DNA from: Streptomyces sp. NRRL F-5630
GTDB lineage: Bacteria > Actinomycetota > Actinomycetes > Streptomycetales > Streptomycetaceae
DNA length: 64,000 nt
Direction of reading: 5' to 3'
Assembly (NCBI RefSeq): GCF_000719475.1
Contig: NZ_JOGO01000013.1
Coordinates: 1-64,000, forward strand
Each line of letters starts with the position of its first letter. The stretch's first letter is position 1. The notes beneath the pieces are model-generated. The model ran no database searches. It was given only the letters and a program-made list of their open reading frames with translations, and was not told where the DNA came from. Position numbers and translations under genes: made by a program. Positions 1 to 8,457 of the stretch are shown one piece after another.

Positions 1-263
1 GGGCAGGGGCGTCCGGCGGGTGAGGGGTGGGGGCTCGGCGTGGCGGGTGAGGGACGGGTGTTCGGCGTGGTGGGTGAGGGGAGGGCGGGTTCTCGGCGCG
101 TGGGCGGGGCGGGGATGACCGGCCTCGGGTCCGGCGCTGTTCCGGTACCGGCTGTCACGTCCTCCGGCCCGGCTCGCGTGACCGCCGTGAAATCCGCCGA
201 GAGGGGGAGGCGGACGGCGTGAGACCCTTGAGGTTGTATGCCCGCCTACCCGAAAGCTGTGCA
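1..263. other. Gene-free G-rich lead-in to rsfS
   Basis: No convincing gene is visible. The first 120 bases are G-rich and carry loosely repeated GGCGTGGCGGGTGAGG-like units. Open frames here have no ribosome binding site and a composition typical of noncoding high-GC DNA. The last part is presumably the 5' region of rsfS, but I cannot point to a clear promoter. Confidence 0.5.
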
Positions 264-731
264 GTGACCGCCACGGACCGCTCCATCGAGCTGATCAAGG
301 CCGCCTCCCAGGCCGCCGCCGACAAGCTCGCCCACGACATCATCGCGTACGACGTCAGCGATGTGCTGTCGATCACGGACGCCTTCCTGCTGGCCTCCGC
401 CCCCAACGACCGCCAGGTCAAGTCGATCGTCGACGCGATCGAGGAGCGGCTCGCCAAGGACCTCGGGGCCAAGCCCGTCCGCCGCGAGGGGGACCGCGAC
501 GCCCGCTGGATCCTGCTCGACTACGTCGACATCGTCGTCCACGTCCAGCACTCCGAGGAGCGTGTCTACTACGCGCTCGAACGGCTCTGGAAGGACTGCC
601 CGGAGATCGACCTGCCCGAGGACGCCAAGGCGACCAAGGGCAAAGGCGCCGAGTACGCGGCCCAGCTCGCCGCCGCTCCCGAGGAGCCGGAGTTCGCGGA
701 CTTCGACCGCATCGGCATCGAAGGGGAGTAG
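264..731 (+). CDS. rsfS: Ribosome silencing factor RsfS
   Basis: RsfS binds ribosomal protein uL14 and blocks joining of the 30S and 50S subunits, lowering translation under nutrient limitation. The 155-residue product matches the RsfS/DUF143 family end to end: an N-terminal helix (SIELIKAASQAAADKLA), the DVS-LSITDAFLLASA segment, NDRQVKSIVDAIEE, then a WILLDYVDIVVHVQ strand and an EERVYYALERLW helix, the usual core. An acidic actinobacterial tail follows. I chose GTG at 264 because homology begins at TATDRSIEL; the frame stays open 15 codons upstream without a ribosome binding site. The histidine phosphatase gene starts 2 bases after the stop, so the two are very likely co-transcribed. Family assignment is secure. 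Confidence 0.93.
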   Translation: MTATDRSIELIKAASQAAADKLAHDIIAYDVSDVLSITDAFLLASAPNDRQVKSIVDAIEERLAKDLGAKPVRREGDRDARWILLDYVDIVVHVQHSEERVYYALERLWKDCPEIDLPEDAKATKGKGAEYAAQLAAAPEEPEFADFDRIGIEGE

Positions 732-733
732 CG

Positions 734-1387
734 GTGACCATTCCGGCCGCGCCGCGCGGGCGCCGCATCATCCTGTGGCGCCACGGCCAGACCGCATGGA
801 ACCTGGAGCGCCGCTTCCAGGGCGACACCGACGTCCCGCTCACCGAGACGGGCCGCGCACAGGCCAAGCGCGCGGCCCGGCTGCTCGCCTCGCTACGCCC
901 GGACGCGCTCATCGCCTCCGACCTGGGCCGCGCCGCCGAGACGGCGGGCGAACTCGCGGCGCTCACCGGCCTGGAGATCACCTTCGACAGGGGCCTGCGC
1001 GAGACCTACGCGGGCAAGTGGCAGGGCCTCACGCACGAGGAGATCCTCGAACGCCACGGGGACGAGTACACGGCGTGGAAGCGCGGTGAGCCCGTACGCC
1101 GGGGCGGCGGCGAACTGGAGACGGAGGTCGCCGAGCGCGCGGCCCCCGTCGTCCTCGCCCACGCCGAGAAACTTCCCGAGGACGGCACCCTCGTCGTCAC
1201 GAGCCACGGCGGCACCATCCGCACCACGATCGGCCGTCTCATCGGACTCCACCCGTACCAGTGGGAGGGCCTGGGCGGCCTCTCCAACTGCTGCTGGTCG
1301 ATCCTGGGTGAGGGCGCCCGGGGGTGGAGGCTGCTGGAGCACAACGCGGGCACGCTGGCCGAGCCGGTGCTGGGGGATGAGGTTTGA
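734..1387 (+). CDS. Histidine phosphatase family protein (phosphoglycerate mutase-like)
   Basis: This 217-residue cytosolic protein belongs to the branched histidine phosphatase superfamily. The phosphohistidine motif is LWRHGQTAWN, with R16, H17 and G18 and the catalytic His 17. The second catalytic His lies in the later VVTSHGG motif, and an acid residue in the GLRETYAGKWQGLT stretch completes the usual set. Actinobacterial relatives linked to rsfS include broad phosphatases and glucosyl-3-phosphoglycerate phosphatase; the sequence alone does not settle the substrate. The GTG start at 734 lies 2 bases after the rsfS stop, suggesting translational coupling. The gene is followed by about 800 bases without another gene. 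Confidence 0.88.
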   Translation: MTIPAAPRGRRIILWRHGQTAWNLERRFQGDTDVPLTETGRAQAKRAARLLASLRPDALIASDLGRAAETAGELAALTGLEITFDRGLRETYAGKWQGLTHEEILERHGDEYTAWKRGEPVRRGGGELETEVAERAAPVVLAHAEKLPEDGTLVVTSHGGTIRTTIGRLIGLHPYQWEGLGGLSNCCWSILGEGARGWRLLEHNAGTLAEPVLGDEV

Positions 1388-1389
1388 GG

Positions 1390-1515
1390 GAGTTGGGGGC
1401 GGGGCCCGATGGGGGTTGGGGCGGGGTGCCCCCGCTGGGGGTTGGGTGAGGGTGTCCCCGTTGGGGGCTGGGGGAGTAGTGGGTGCCCCGCTGGGGGCTG
1501 AGGGCTGAGCTGGGC
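1390..1515. repeat. Imperfect G-rich direct repeats after the phosphatase gene
   Basis: About 120 bases contain four or so degenerate copies of a 20-30 base unit of the form GGGTGCCCC-GCTGGGGGTTG. The GGGG runs could form G-quadruplexes on the + strand. There is no coding signal. The unit is too degenerate to be a recent tandem expansion. Confidence 0.55.
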
Positions 1516-2138
1516 TCGGGAGGGGGAGGTGGCTGGTGCGCCTGGGTGCGCCGGGGCAGCCCCCACCCTCCCTGGGGGGGCGACCCCGATTCCATCCTTT
1601 CGCAGTTCGCAACCCTCTCCGCACCACCCGCCAAAATCTGTGGATAACTCCGGCGAACCCGCGACGCGGCTCACCCTCAGGGGTGATGAGTGTCGGCGCC
1701 TGTCCGCTACAGGGAGAAAACGGAACCCGTACGGGGCACAACAGCGCTCGTCGGACGCCGCCCGGGCGGCGTCAGCGCGTCCGGCTTTCGGAGCCCCGCG
1801 CCCGCCCCTCCCGCACTGTGTCCGGGCTTCGCGCCCTGCCCCGCGCATCGCGTCCGGCCCCCGCCCCCGGCTCGCACGCTCAGCCCTTGGGCACTCCGCC
1901 TGTGCCTCGGGCCCTGCGCCCGGCCCCTGCCGCCCCGCGCCCGGCCCTCCCTTCCCACGCCCAACCCTCGCCGCCCGCGCGTTCGCACCCGGCCCGTACG
2001 CGAAGCGCCCCCTCCGCTGACGCACCCCCTGGCGTGCCTGGCGCACCGCCCCCATCAACGACGGGGTCCCCCGCGTCGCCCCGGCTGCCCCCGCCGGTGA
2101 CCCGCCCCGCACCCCTCCTGGGTGGGGCCCGGACCGGA
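1516..2138. other. Gene-free interval before tRNA-Ala
   Basis: About 620 bases with no supportable gene. The only clear element is CTGTGGATAACTC at 1638-1650, which on the minus strand contains AGTTATCCACAG and hence a TTATCCACA DnaA-type box. The same 12-mer recurs at 8.3-8.4 kb and 31.3-31.4 kb. From about 1800 the sequence is C-rich low complexity. Confidence 0.5.
1638..1650 (-). promoter_or_regulatory. DnaA-type box (AGTTATCCACAG)
   Basis: The element reads GAGTTATCCACAG on the minus strand. It contains a perfect TTATCCACA, the consensus DnaA box in Escherichia coli; Streptomyces oriC boxes are usually TTGTCCACA. It is one of five copies of the same 12-mer in this window, all intergenic. 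The motif is seen directly; binding by DnaA is inference. Confidence 0.5.
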
Positions 2139-2169
2139 TTTCACTTTCCGGCTGGTCACAGGCTAAAGT
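2139..2169 (+). promoter_or_regulatory. Probable promoter of first tRNA-Ala
   Basis: A -10-like TAAAGT (2164-2169) lies 36 bases upstream of the tRNA, with a weak -35-like TTTCAC 19 bases further up. The -10 context GCTAAAGTTCT resembles GCTAAGGTTCT upstream of the second tRNA copy, which supports it. Confidence 0.4.
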
Positions 2170-2205
2170 TCTTCTTGTCCGGCCCGCGGAGCGGGACGAA
2201 CGTGC

Positions 2206-2278
<73 letters not shown>

Positions 2279-2284
2279 CAGGAA

Positions 2285-2312
2285 AAGGTCCCACCCTCGG
2301 GTGGGACCTTTC
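2285..2312 (+). terminator. Intrinsic terminator of first tRNA-Ala
   Basis: The perfect arms AAGGTCCCACCC (2285-2296) and GGGTGGGACCTT (2300-2311) enclose a TCG loop. They start 7 bases after the tRNA end and close with TTT. The T run is short, as is usual in Streptomyces. Confidence 0.85.
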
Positions 2313-2564
2313 GCGTTGCCGGGCGCGTACGGCCTCCCGGTCCGGCGGCGTCTCCCGTCGCCGAGCGGAGGACCGTGTCCGTACCGGTATTCCCGCAGGA
2401 CTGACCCCGCGGCCCGGCCCATGGCAGAATCGGACGTCCGGCAGGGGAGACGGGCCTCAGGAGGGAGCGCGGCATGCCTGTGCACGTCTGCGGGGAGCCC
2501 TCTCGCTCTCCCGGAGGCACCCCGGCCTGTGCCGCCCCTCGCGGCGAAGGGCGGAGGTGACCGC

Positions 2565-2798
2565 TTGGGCGCGCACAGGAGGACGTGCGACTGGTGCGGC
2601 AGCGGGACGCCGATCGTCCGCGACATGGAGCCGGTCAGCAGCCGCTACCAGTACTGGTGCGAAGAGTGTGCCCGGGCGCTGATCATCACCGGTGACCCGA
2701 TCGAGACGTACCGCGAGCTGGAGGGCGAGCCGATCTACGGCCGCCTCCTCGACGAGCACTGCACGCTGAAGCGCTTCTACTCCTTCGCCTCCGCCTGA
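2565..2798 (+). CDS. Small Cys-rich protein between two tRNA-Ala genes
   Basis: A 77-residue protein of unknown function. It carries CDWCGSG near the N-terminus and YWCEECAR about 25 residues later, a CxxC...CxxC pattern that looks like a small zinc knuckle. An acidic C-terminal half follows, containing TYRELEGEPIYGRLLDEH. I placed the start at TTG 2565 because GGAGGTGA sits four bases upstream and homologous-looking sequence begins there; the frame stays open further upstream but without a ribosome binding site. The gene lies alone between two identical tRNA-Ala(GGC) genes, both on the same strand. I recognise it only as a conserved-looking Streptomyces hypothetical; a metal-binding role is inferred from the cysteines. 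Confidence 0.65.
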   Translation: MGAHRRTCDWCGSGTPIVRDMEPVSSRYQYWCEECARALIITGDPIETYRELEGEPIYGRLLDEHCTLKRFYSFASA

Positions 2799-2871
2799 CC
2801 TCGGCGTTTCCACCGGAGTCGGTTGCTGGAAGCGGCCCGAACCGGGCATCGCGTCGCTGCCGACAGTGGAT

Positions 2872-2901
2872 TTGGTGGACGGCCGGGGGACCCGCTAAGG
2901 T
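2872..2901 (+). promoter_or_regulatory. Probable promoter of second tRNA-Ala
   Basis: TTGGTG (2872-2877), an 18-base spacer and TAAGGT (2896-2901) resemble a housekeeping sigma promoter. The predicted start leaves a 5' extension of roughly 75 bases to be processed. The GCTAAGGTTCT block resembles the one before the first copy. Confidence 0.5.
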
Positions 2902-2982
2902 TCTCGATGTCGCCAGGGAAACGGCCCGACCGGCCCGGTGGCACCGACTGTGAAGCATCTCTTCGGAGGTGTCGAAGAGTGC

Positions 2983-3055
<73 letters not shown>

Positions 3056-3068
3056 CAGTGATTCATCG

Positions 3069-3099
3069 AGCGGGTCACCCGGTAAGGGTGGCCCGCTTG
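3069..3099 (+). terminator. Intrinsic terminator of second tRNA-Ala
   Basis: AGCGGGTCACCC (3069-3080) pairs with GGGTGGCCCGCT (3086-3097) around a GGTAA loop, with one wobble or mismatch in the stem. The stem differs in sequence from the terminator of the first copy. Confidence 0.8.
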
Positions 3100-3229
3100 C
3101 CGTTTGTGCTGAGAGTCGGAGTCCCGGGCTCATCTCGGCGCAACCACTTCCCTGCCCCGCGCGGTCCCGCCCCGTCCACGGGCCGGGCATTCCGTGCGAG
3201 CGTCGCGGGCTCTGCGGTACCCTGACGCC

Positions 3230-3268
3230 ATGCGTGCCGTACGCCTTCTGCTTAGCGAGCCGCGCTGA
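3230..3268 (+). CDS. Leucine-rich leader peptide upstream of leuS
   Basis: A 12-codon frame encodes MRAVRLLLSEPR. The three consecutive Leu codons are CTT CTG CTT (3245-3253), and CTT is rare in this GC-rich genome. A -10-like TACCCT (3218-3223) ends only 6 bases before the ATG and there is no ribosome binding site, so the transcript is probably leaderless with transcription starting at or near the A of the ATG. An intrinsic terminator lies 68 bases after the stop and leuS begins 43 bases after that. This is the layout of ribosome-mediated attenuation responding to charged tRNA-Leu. The leader is seen in the sequence; its regulatory role is inferred. Confidence 0.7.
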   Translation: MRAVRLLLSEPR

Positions 3269-3322
3269 TCAGTCCCCGCCACCCTTGCTCTCGGTGAGAA
3301 CCCACCGGGCTTTGTGGCCGGA

Positions 3323-3360
3323 ATCGGCGCGGCGTCCCCTCCTGTGCGAGGGGTTTTTTC
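3323..3360 (+). terminator. leuS attenuator terminator
   Basis: CCCCTC (3336-3341) and GAGGGG (3348-3353) enclose a six-base loop followed directly by six T residues (3354-3359), one of the most canonical terminators in the window. The adjoining ATCGGCGCGGC (3323-3333) can pair along 11 positions, with one G-U, with 3259-3269, which covers the end of the leader frame and its stop codon. A ribosome at the leader stop would mask that arm. I could not identify which structure competes directly with the terminator stem. Confidence 0.75.
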
Positions 3361-3401
3361 GTTTCCGGGAGCAGATGCGATCGATGGAGTCTTGAGAACC
3401 G

Positions 3402-6302
3402 ATGAGTCAGACGAACCCCTCCGCAGCCGGGCCCGCCGGCGCCGCCGAGACGGCCGCGCCGCACCGCTACACGGCGGCCCTCGCCGCCGACATCGAGGCA
3501 CGCTGGCAGGACTTCTGGGACGCCCACGGCACGTACGAGGCCCCCAACCCCACGGGTGACCTGGCCGGTTCCCCCGAACTGGCCGCACGCCCCAAGAAGT
3601 ACGTCATGGACATGTTCCCGTACCCCTCGGGCGCCGGGCTGCACGTCGGCCACCCGCTGGGCTACATCGCCACCGACGTCTTCGCCCGCTACCAGCGGAT
3701 GACCGGGCACAACGTCCTCCACACGCTGGGCTTCGACGCCTTCGGGCTGCCCGCCGAGCAGTACGCGGTGCAGACCGGCACCCACCCCCGTATCTCCACC
3801 GAGGCCAACATGGCCAACATGCGCCAGCAACTGCGCAGGCTGGGCCTCGGTCACGACAAGCGCCGCTCCGTCGCCACGATCGACCCGGAGTTCTACCGCT
3901 GGACGCAGTGGATCTTCGTCAAGATCTTCAACTCGTGGTACGACACCGAGGCCGGCAAGGCGCGCCCGATCGAGGAGCTGATCGAGCAGTTCGCCGCCGG
4001 TACCCGCCCCACCCCCGACGGCCGCCCGTGGGCGGAGCTGGACGCCACCGAGCGCGCCGACCTGCTGAGCGAGTACCGCCTCGCCTACGCCTCCGAAGCG
4101 CCGGTCAACTGGGCGCCGGGCCTGGGCACGGTCCTGGCCAACGAAGAGGTCACTGCCGACGGCCGCTCCGAGCGCGGCAACTTCCCCGTCTTCAAGGCGA
4201 AGCTGCGCCAGTGGAACATGCGCATCACCGCCTACGCGGACCGCCTGATCGACGACCTGGACGGGCTGGACTGGCCCGAGGCGATCAAGCTCCAGCAGCG
4301 CAACTGGATCGGCCGCTCCGAGGGTGCCCGCGTCGACTTCCCCGTCACCACCGCCACGGGCGAGGCGCGGGACATCACCGTCTTCACCACCCGGCAGGAC
4401 ACCCTGTTCGGCGCCACCTACATGGTCCTCGCCCCCGAGCACGAGCTCGTCGAGGAGATCACCGCCGCGAGCTGGCCCGAGGGCACCCGCGAGGCGTGGA
4501 CCGGGGGGCACGCCACCCCCACCGACGCCGTCGCCGCCTACCGGGCCCAGGCCGCGGCCAAGTCGGACGTCGAGCGCCAGGCCGAGGCCAAGGACAAGAC
4601 CGGTGTCTTCACCGGCACCTTCGCGACCAACCCCGTCTCGGGCGAACGCGTCCCCGTCTTCATCGCGGACTACGTGCTGATGGGCTACGGCACCGGCGCG
4701 ATCATGGCCGTGCCCGCCCACGACAGCCGTGACTTCGCCTTCGCCCGCGCCTTCGAGCTGCCCCTGCGCTGCGTCGTCGCGCCCACGGACGGCCGCGGCG
4801 AGGACCCCGCCACGTGGGACGACGCCTTCTCCTCGTACGAGGCGAAGCTCGTCAACTCCGCGAACGAGCACATCAGCCTGGACGGCCTCGGTGTCACCGA
4901 TGCCAAGGCGCGGATCACCTCGTGGCTGACCGCGCGGGGACTCGGCGAGAGCACCATCAACTACCGGCTGCGTGACTGGCTGTTCAGCCGTCAGCGGTAC
5001 TGGGGTGAGCCCTTCCCGATCGTCTACGACGAGGACGGCATCGCCCACTCGCTGCCCGAGTCGATGCTGCCTCTCGAACTGCCCGAGATCGAGGACTACT
5101 CGCCGCGCACCTTCGACCCGGACGACGCCACCGCCGAGCCCGAGACCCCGCTCTCGCGCAACGAGGACTGGGTCAACGTCACCCTCGACCTGGGCGACGG
5201 GCCGCGCACGTACCGCCGCGAGACCAACACCATGCCCAACTGGGCCGGTTCGTGCTGGTACGAGATGCGCTATCTCGACCCGCACAACGAGCGGCAGTTC
5301 GTCGACCCCGAGATCGAGCAGTACTGGATGGGGCCGCGCGAGGGCATGCCGACCGGCGGCGTCGACCTCTACGTCGGCGGCGCCGAGCACGCCGTGCTCC
5401 ACCTGCTGTACGCGCGTTTCTGGTCCAAGGTGCTCTTCGACCTGGGCTACGTCTCCTCCGCCGAGCCGTTCCACAAGCTCTACAACCAGGGCATGATCCA
5501 GGCCTTCGTCTACCGCGACAGCCGCGGCGTCGCGGTGCCCGCCGCCGAGGTGGAGGAGCGCGACGGGGCGTACTACTACCAGGGCGAGAAGGTCTCGCGC
5601 CTGCTCGGCAAGATGGGCAAGTCGCTGAAGAACGCGGTGACGCCCGACGAGATCTGCGCCGAGTACGGGGCCGACACGCTGCGCCTGTACGAGATGGCGA
5701 TGGGTCCCCTGGACGTCTCGCGTCCCTGGGACACGCGCGCGGTCGTCGGCCAGTTCCGGCTGTTGCAGCGCCTGTGGCGCAACCTCGTGGACGAGGCGAG
5801 CGGTGCCCTGACGGTCACCGAGGACGCGCCGGACGAAGCCACGCTGCGCGCGCTGCACAAGGCGATCGACGGCACGCGCCACGATCTGGAGGCGATGCGG
5901 TTCAACACGGCGATCGCGAAGATCACCGAGCTGAACAACCACCTGACGAAGGCGGGCGGCCCGCTCTCCCGCCCGGTCGCCGAGGCGCTCGTACTGATGG
6001 TCGCGCCGCTCGCGCCGCACATCTCCGAGGAGCTGTGGCGGCGCCTCGGGCACGAGGACAGCGTCGTCCACCAGCCCTTCCCCGTCGCCGACCCGGCCTA
6101 TGTCGTGGACGAGACCGTGACGTGCGTCGTGCAGATCAAGGGCAAGGTCAAGGCGCGCCTGGAGGTCTCCCCGGAGATCACCGACGGCGACCTGGAGAAG
6201 ATCGCTCTCTCCGACGAGCGCGTCGTGGCGGCCCTGGGGGGCGCCGATGTCCGCAAGGTCATCGTGCGGGCCCCGAAGCTGGTCAACATCGTGACGGCCT
6301 GA
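3402..6302 (+). CDS. leuS: Leucyl-tRNA synthetase
   Basis: A class I aminoacyl-tRNA synthetase that charges tRNA-Leu. At 966 residues it has the full bacterial architecture: the HIGH-type motif HVGH at 81-84, then the large CP1 editing domain, which carries a T-rich region around [15 protein letters not shown] and the [21 protein letters not shown] segment that binds misacylated tRNA. The KMSKS-type loop is KMGKS at 737-741; Gly in the middle is common in actinobacterial LeuRS. Anticodon-binding and C-terminal domains complete the protein. The ATG start lies 42 bases after the attenuator T run. An N-terminal extension of about 20 Ala/Pro-rich residues is typical of Streptomyces. Expression is probably controlled by the upstream leader peptide. 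Confidence 0.97.
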   Translation: MSQTNPSAAGPAGAAETAAPHRYTAALAADIEARWQDFWDAHGTYEAPNPTGDLAGSPELAARPKKYVMDMFPYPSGAGLHVGHPLGYIATDVFARYQRMTGHNVLHTLGFDAFGLPAEQYAVQTGTHPRISTEANMANMRQQLRRLGLGHDKRRSVATIDPEFYRWTQWIFVKIFNSWYDTEAGKARPIEELIEQFAAGTRPTPDGRPWAELDATERADLLSEYRLAYASEAPVNWAPGLGTVLANEEVTADGRSERGNFPVFKAKLRQWNMRITAYADRLIDDLDGLDWPEAIKLQQRNWIGRSEGARVDFPVTTATGEARDITVFTTRQDTLFGATYMVLAPEHELVEEITAASWPEGTREAWTGGHATPTDAVAAYRAQAAAKSDVERQAEAKDKTGVFTGTFATNPVSGERVPVFIADYVLMGYGTGAIMAVPAHDSRDFAFARAFELPLRCVVAPTDGRGEDPATWDDAFSSYEAKLVNSANEHISLDGLGVTDAKARITSWLTARGLGESTINYRLRDWLFSRQRYWGEPFPIVYDEDGIAHSLPESMLPLELPEIEDYSPRTFDPDDATAEPETPLSRNEDWVNVTLDLGDGPRTYRRETNTMPNWAGSCWYEMRYLDPHNERQFVDPEIEQYWMGPREGMPTGGVDLYVGGAEHAVLHLLYARFWSKVLFDLGYVSSAEPFHKLYNQGMIQAFVYRDSRGVAVPAAEVEERDGAYYYQGEKVSRLLGKMGKSLKNAVTPDEICAEYGADTLRLYEMAMGPLDVSRPWDTRAVVGQFRLLQRLWRNLVDEASGALTVTEDAPDEATLRALHKAIDGTRHDLEAMRFNTAIAKITELNNHLTKAGGPLSRPVAEALVLMVAPLAPHISEELWRRLGHEDSVVHQPFPVADPAYVVDETVTCVVQIKGKVKARLEVSPEITDGDLEKIALSDERVVAALGGADVRKVIVRAPKLVNIVTA

Positions 6303-6386
6303 ACCGGGACCGTGCGAAGCGGTAGGCGCCCGGACGGCGCGAAGGACACCGGCGACACGGTGCGTGATCACGTTCATGCACACAGC

Positions 6387-6405
6387 GTGCGTGATGTTCA
6401 CGCAC
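6387..6405. promoter_or_regulatory. Inverted repeat, candidate operator
   Basis: GTGCGTGA and TCACGCAC are perfect 8-base arms separated by TGT. A further GTGCGTGAT starts at 6360. A -10-like TATAGG (6412-6417) begins 6 bases downstream, and TAGGGG-TTTT-CCCCTA forms a small hairpin at 6414-6429. Placement fits an operator for the gene at 6521, but no regulator is identified. Confidence 0.4.
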
Positions 6406-6431
6406 CGTGTCTATAGGGGTTTTCCCCTAGG

Positions 6432-6469
6432 GGGTGGATCAGGGTTCGCGAGGCCCCTGATCCACCCTT
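6432..6469. terminator. Strong stem-loop after leuS
   Basis: The perfect 13-base arms GGGTGGATCAGGG (6432-6444) and CCCTGATCCACCC (6455-6467) enclose a 10-base loop. It lies 130 bases after the leuS stop and 51 bases before the next gene. It can terminate leuS; if the -10-like box at 6412 is real it would also sit in the 5' region of the next gene as an attenuator. Confidence 0.75.
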
Positions 6470-6520
6470 CGCCGTTTACCTTGGAGAAGTACCGCGTGAC
6501 CGCCGGTGGAAGGGGACCCG

Positions 6521-7267
6521 ATGTCAGCCGTGCTCATCGTCCTAGCGTTGCTCTTCGTGCTGTTCGTCGCCACCGGCGCCTACGTGGTCGTCAAGGTGGC
6601 GGGCGCGGCCAAGCGCGGCGTGGACCGCACGGTGCACCAGGCCCGCAGGGCGGTCGAGGACTCCACGCTCAAGGCGCGCTCCTACGCCCGCCCCGGCCCG
6701 CACGGGGAGATCGCCGGGCTGCGGCTCTCGCTGCGGAACTCGATGAGGGCGACGCAGGAATCCCTCGCCGCGCGGGCGGGCGACGACGGTGGTCTCGCCG
6801 AGTCCCGCGACCTCTTCCGCCGCCTGAGCGTGCACGGGCACGCGCTGGACGACGAGTTGCGGCGCCTGGAGAACGACCCGGACCGCGCGGCGCTCGCCGC
6901 CGAACTGCCCGCGCTCCGCGACCGTACTCAGAAGATCGTGCGAGCGGCGGACGGCCTGCGCCACGCCCTCAGGGACCGCGCGCACCACGAAGCGGACGAC
7001 GAGCTGGACGCGCTGAGCCGGCAGATCGACATGGAGACCGGTGCCCTGCGCCACTGGGCGCCCGCGGAAGGCCCCGAACCGGCCCCGCAGCCCTGGCCGG
7101 CCGCGCCGGCAGTGCCGGACGCCGACACGGTGGCGCAGCGCTGGGACGACGGTGCCGCGCCGACTTCCGGGCAGGCCCCGCCGCCCTCGCTCGACCGGCC
7201 GCGGCCCGCACCGCACCCGTGGGAGCGTCTCCTGAAGAAGCCGCAAGAGCAGCCCCGCCCGGAGTGA
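6521..7267 (+). CDS. Single-pass membrane protein of unknown function
   Basis: A 248-residue protein. Residues 2-22 (SAVLIVLALLFVLFVATGAYV) form one transmembrane helix, followed by a basic stretch (KRGVDRTVHQARRAVEDSTLKARSYARPG) that should keep the rest in the cytoplasm. The middle part is helical and charged with heptad-like leucines (SRDLFRRLSVHGHALDDELRRLENDPDRAALAAE is typical of its composition), suggesting coiled coil. The last 70 residues are Pro/Ala-rich linker. I chose ATG 6521, with GGAAGGGG 7 bases upstream, over an in-frame GTG at 6506. It resembles conserved Streptomyces hypotheticals between leuS and degV; I do not recognise a domain with known function. Confidence 0.75.
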   Translation: MSAVLIVLALLFVLFVATGAYVVVKVAGAAKRGVDRTVHQARRAVEDSTLKARSYARPGPHGEIAGLRLSLRNSMRATQESLAARAGDDGGLAESRDLFRRLSVHGHALDDELRRLENDPDRAALAAELPALRDRTQKIVRAADGLRHALRDRAHHEADDELDALSRQIDMETGALRHWAPAEGPEPAPQPWPAAPAVPDADTVAQRWDDGAAPTSGQAPPPSLDRPRPAPHPWERLLKKPQEQPRPE

Positions 7268-7399
7268 CATACGGGCGGCCTCGCCCCGCCTGCCCGCTGT
7301 GGCCCTCACCGTCCCTGTCACTCCCTTTGCCCCTCTCACCCTCCTAGCTGGGTGGGGGCGGGCTGCCAGGGGCTGCGCGGGCCAGGTAACCTCCGAGCC

Positions 7400-8245
7400 A
7401 TGTCACGCCATGTCGCGATCGTCACTGATTCCACGGCCTACCTGCCGCCCGGGACGAGTGCGCGACACGGCATCACCTCCGTGCCCCTGACGGTCGTGCT
7501 CGACGGCAGCGCGTACGAAGAAGGGGCGGAGATCTCGCCCGGGGCGCTCGCTCAGGCCCTGCGCAAACACCGTCCCGTGACGACGTCGCGGCCCGGCCCC
7601 GAGGCGTTCGCGCGCACCTACCATCGGCTCGCGGAGGACGGGGCGTCCGCCATCGTCTCGCTGCACCTGTCCTCAGAACTCTCCGGTACGTACGACGCGG
7701 CCGCCCTCGCGGGACGGGACGCCGCGGTGCCCGTGCGCGTCGTCGACACCGGTGCGGTCGCCATGGCGCTCGGCTTCTGCGCGCTCAGCGCCGCCGAGCA
7801 GGCCGCGGCAGGCGGTACGGCCGAGGAGATCGTGGCGGCGGCCGAGAAACGTGCCGCCGGCACCTCCGCGTACTTCTGCCTCGACACCCTCGACCACCTG
7901 CGGCGCGGCGGCCGGATCGGGACCGCGCAGGCGCTCCTCGGTTCCGCTCTGGCGGTGAAGCCGCTGCTCCAGCTGACCGGGGGCCGGGTCGAGCCGCTGG
8001 AGAAGGTCCGCACCACGGCCAAGGCCGTCGCCCGTCTGGAAGAGATCGTCGCAGAGCGCGCGGGGGCGGGGCAGGTGGATCTCGCCGTCCATCACCTGGA
8101 CGCCGCCGACCGCGCCGAGGCCCTCGCCGAGCGGTTGCGCGCCCGCGTGCCGGGGACGGTGTCGCTGTACGTGAGCGAAGTGGGCGCCGTGATCGGCGCG
8201 CACACCGGGCCGGGGCTGCTGGGGGTCGTGGTCTCTCCCCGCTGA
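7400..8245 (+). CDS. DegV family fatty-acid-binding protein
   Basis: DegV/FakB proteins bind a fatty acid, in some bacteria presenting it to the kinase FakA. This 281-residue protein begins with the family signature VAIVTDSTAYLP and has the PVTTSRPGPEAFARTY segment, whose Thr-Ser contacts the fatty-acid carboxylate, then AIVSLHLSSELSGTYDAA and the LDTLDHLRRGGRIG motif. The C-terminal domain ends with VGAVIGAHTGPGLLGVVV, where the HTGPG segment is typical. I started at ATG 7400 where the strand with TDST begins. Its neighbour on the + side is comEA, 212 bases away. No fakA is visible in the window, so the partner is unknown. Confidence 0.93.
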   Translation: MSRHVAIVTDSTAYLPPGTSARHGITSVPLTVVLDGSAYEEGAEISPGALAQALRKHRPVTTSRPGPEAFARTYHRLAEDGASAIVSLHLSSELSGTYDAAALAGRDAAVPVRVVDTGAVAMALGFCALSAAEQAAAGGTAEEIVAAAEKRAAGTSAYFCLDTLDHLRRGGRIGTAQALLGSALAVKPLLQLTGGRVEPLEKVRTTAKAVARLEEIVAERAGAGQVDLAVHHLDAADRAEALAERLRARVPGTVSLYVSEVGAVIGAHTGPGLLGVVVSPR

Positions 8246-8305
8246 GCGACTCTTCCCCGCTGATTGGTCACTCCCCGTGCTCGGCCGCTGAGTTGCGCAT
8301 CAGGG

Positions 8306-8406
8306 GAAGTTATCCACAGGGGAGTTGGTCTCTGCCGCGGGTCGTCGCTCACTCTCATCACTCTCTTGCGTGAGAGAAAAATCGGGTTGCGCGAAGTTAT
8401 CCACAG
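8306..8406 (+). promoter_or_regulatory. Direct pair of DnaA-type boxes before comEA
   Basis: GAAGTTATCCACAG occurs twice, at 8306-8319 and 8393-8406, in the same orientation 87 bases apart. Both contain the perfect DnaA-type nonamer TTATCCACA and both are preceded by TTGCGC within a few bases. The degV-comEA interval has no gene. DnaA binding is an inference; a different regulator recognising this 12-14-mer is possible. Confidence 0.55.
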
Positions 8407-8457
8407 ATTTCGTTCTCGGGGCGAGCGGTGTCGTAGGCGTCGATTACGTTCGGTGAC

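Noticed and set aside
1390..1515. CRISPR-like repetition
   Set aside because: Units are degenerate, G-rich and without regular spacers. No cas genes anywhere in the window.
3252..6401. A continuous frame of about 1,050 codons on the minus strand opposite leuS
   Set aside because: It mirrors the leuS codon positions (third-position G/C bias yields stop-free antisense frames). The product has no family resemblance and no start signal.
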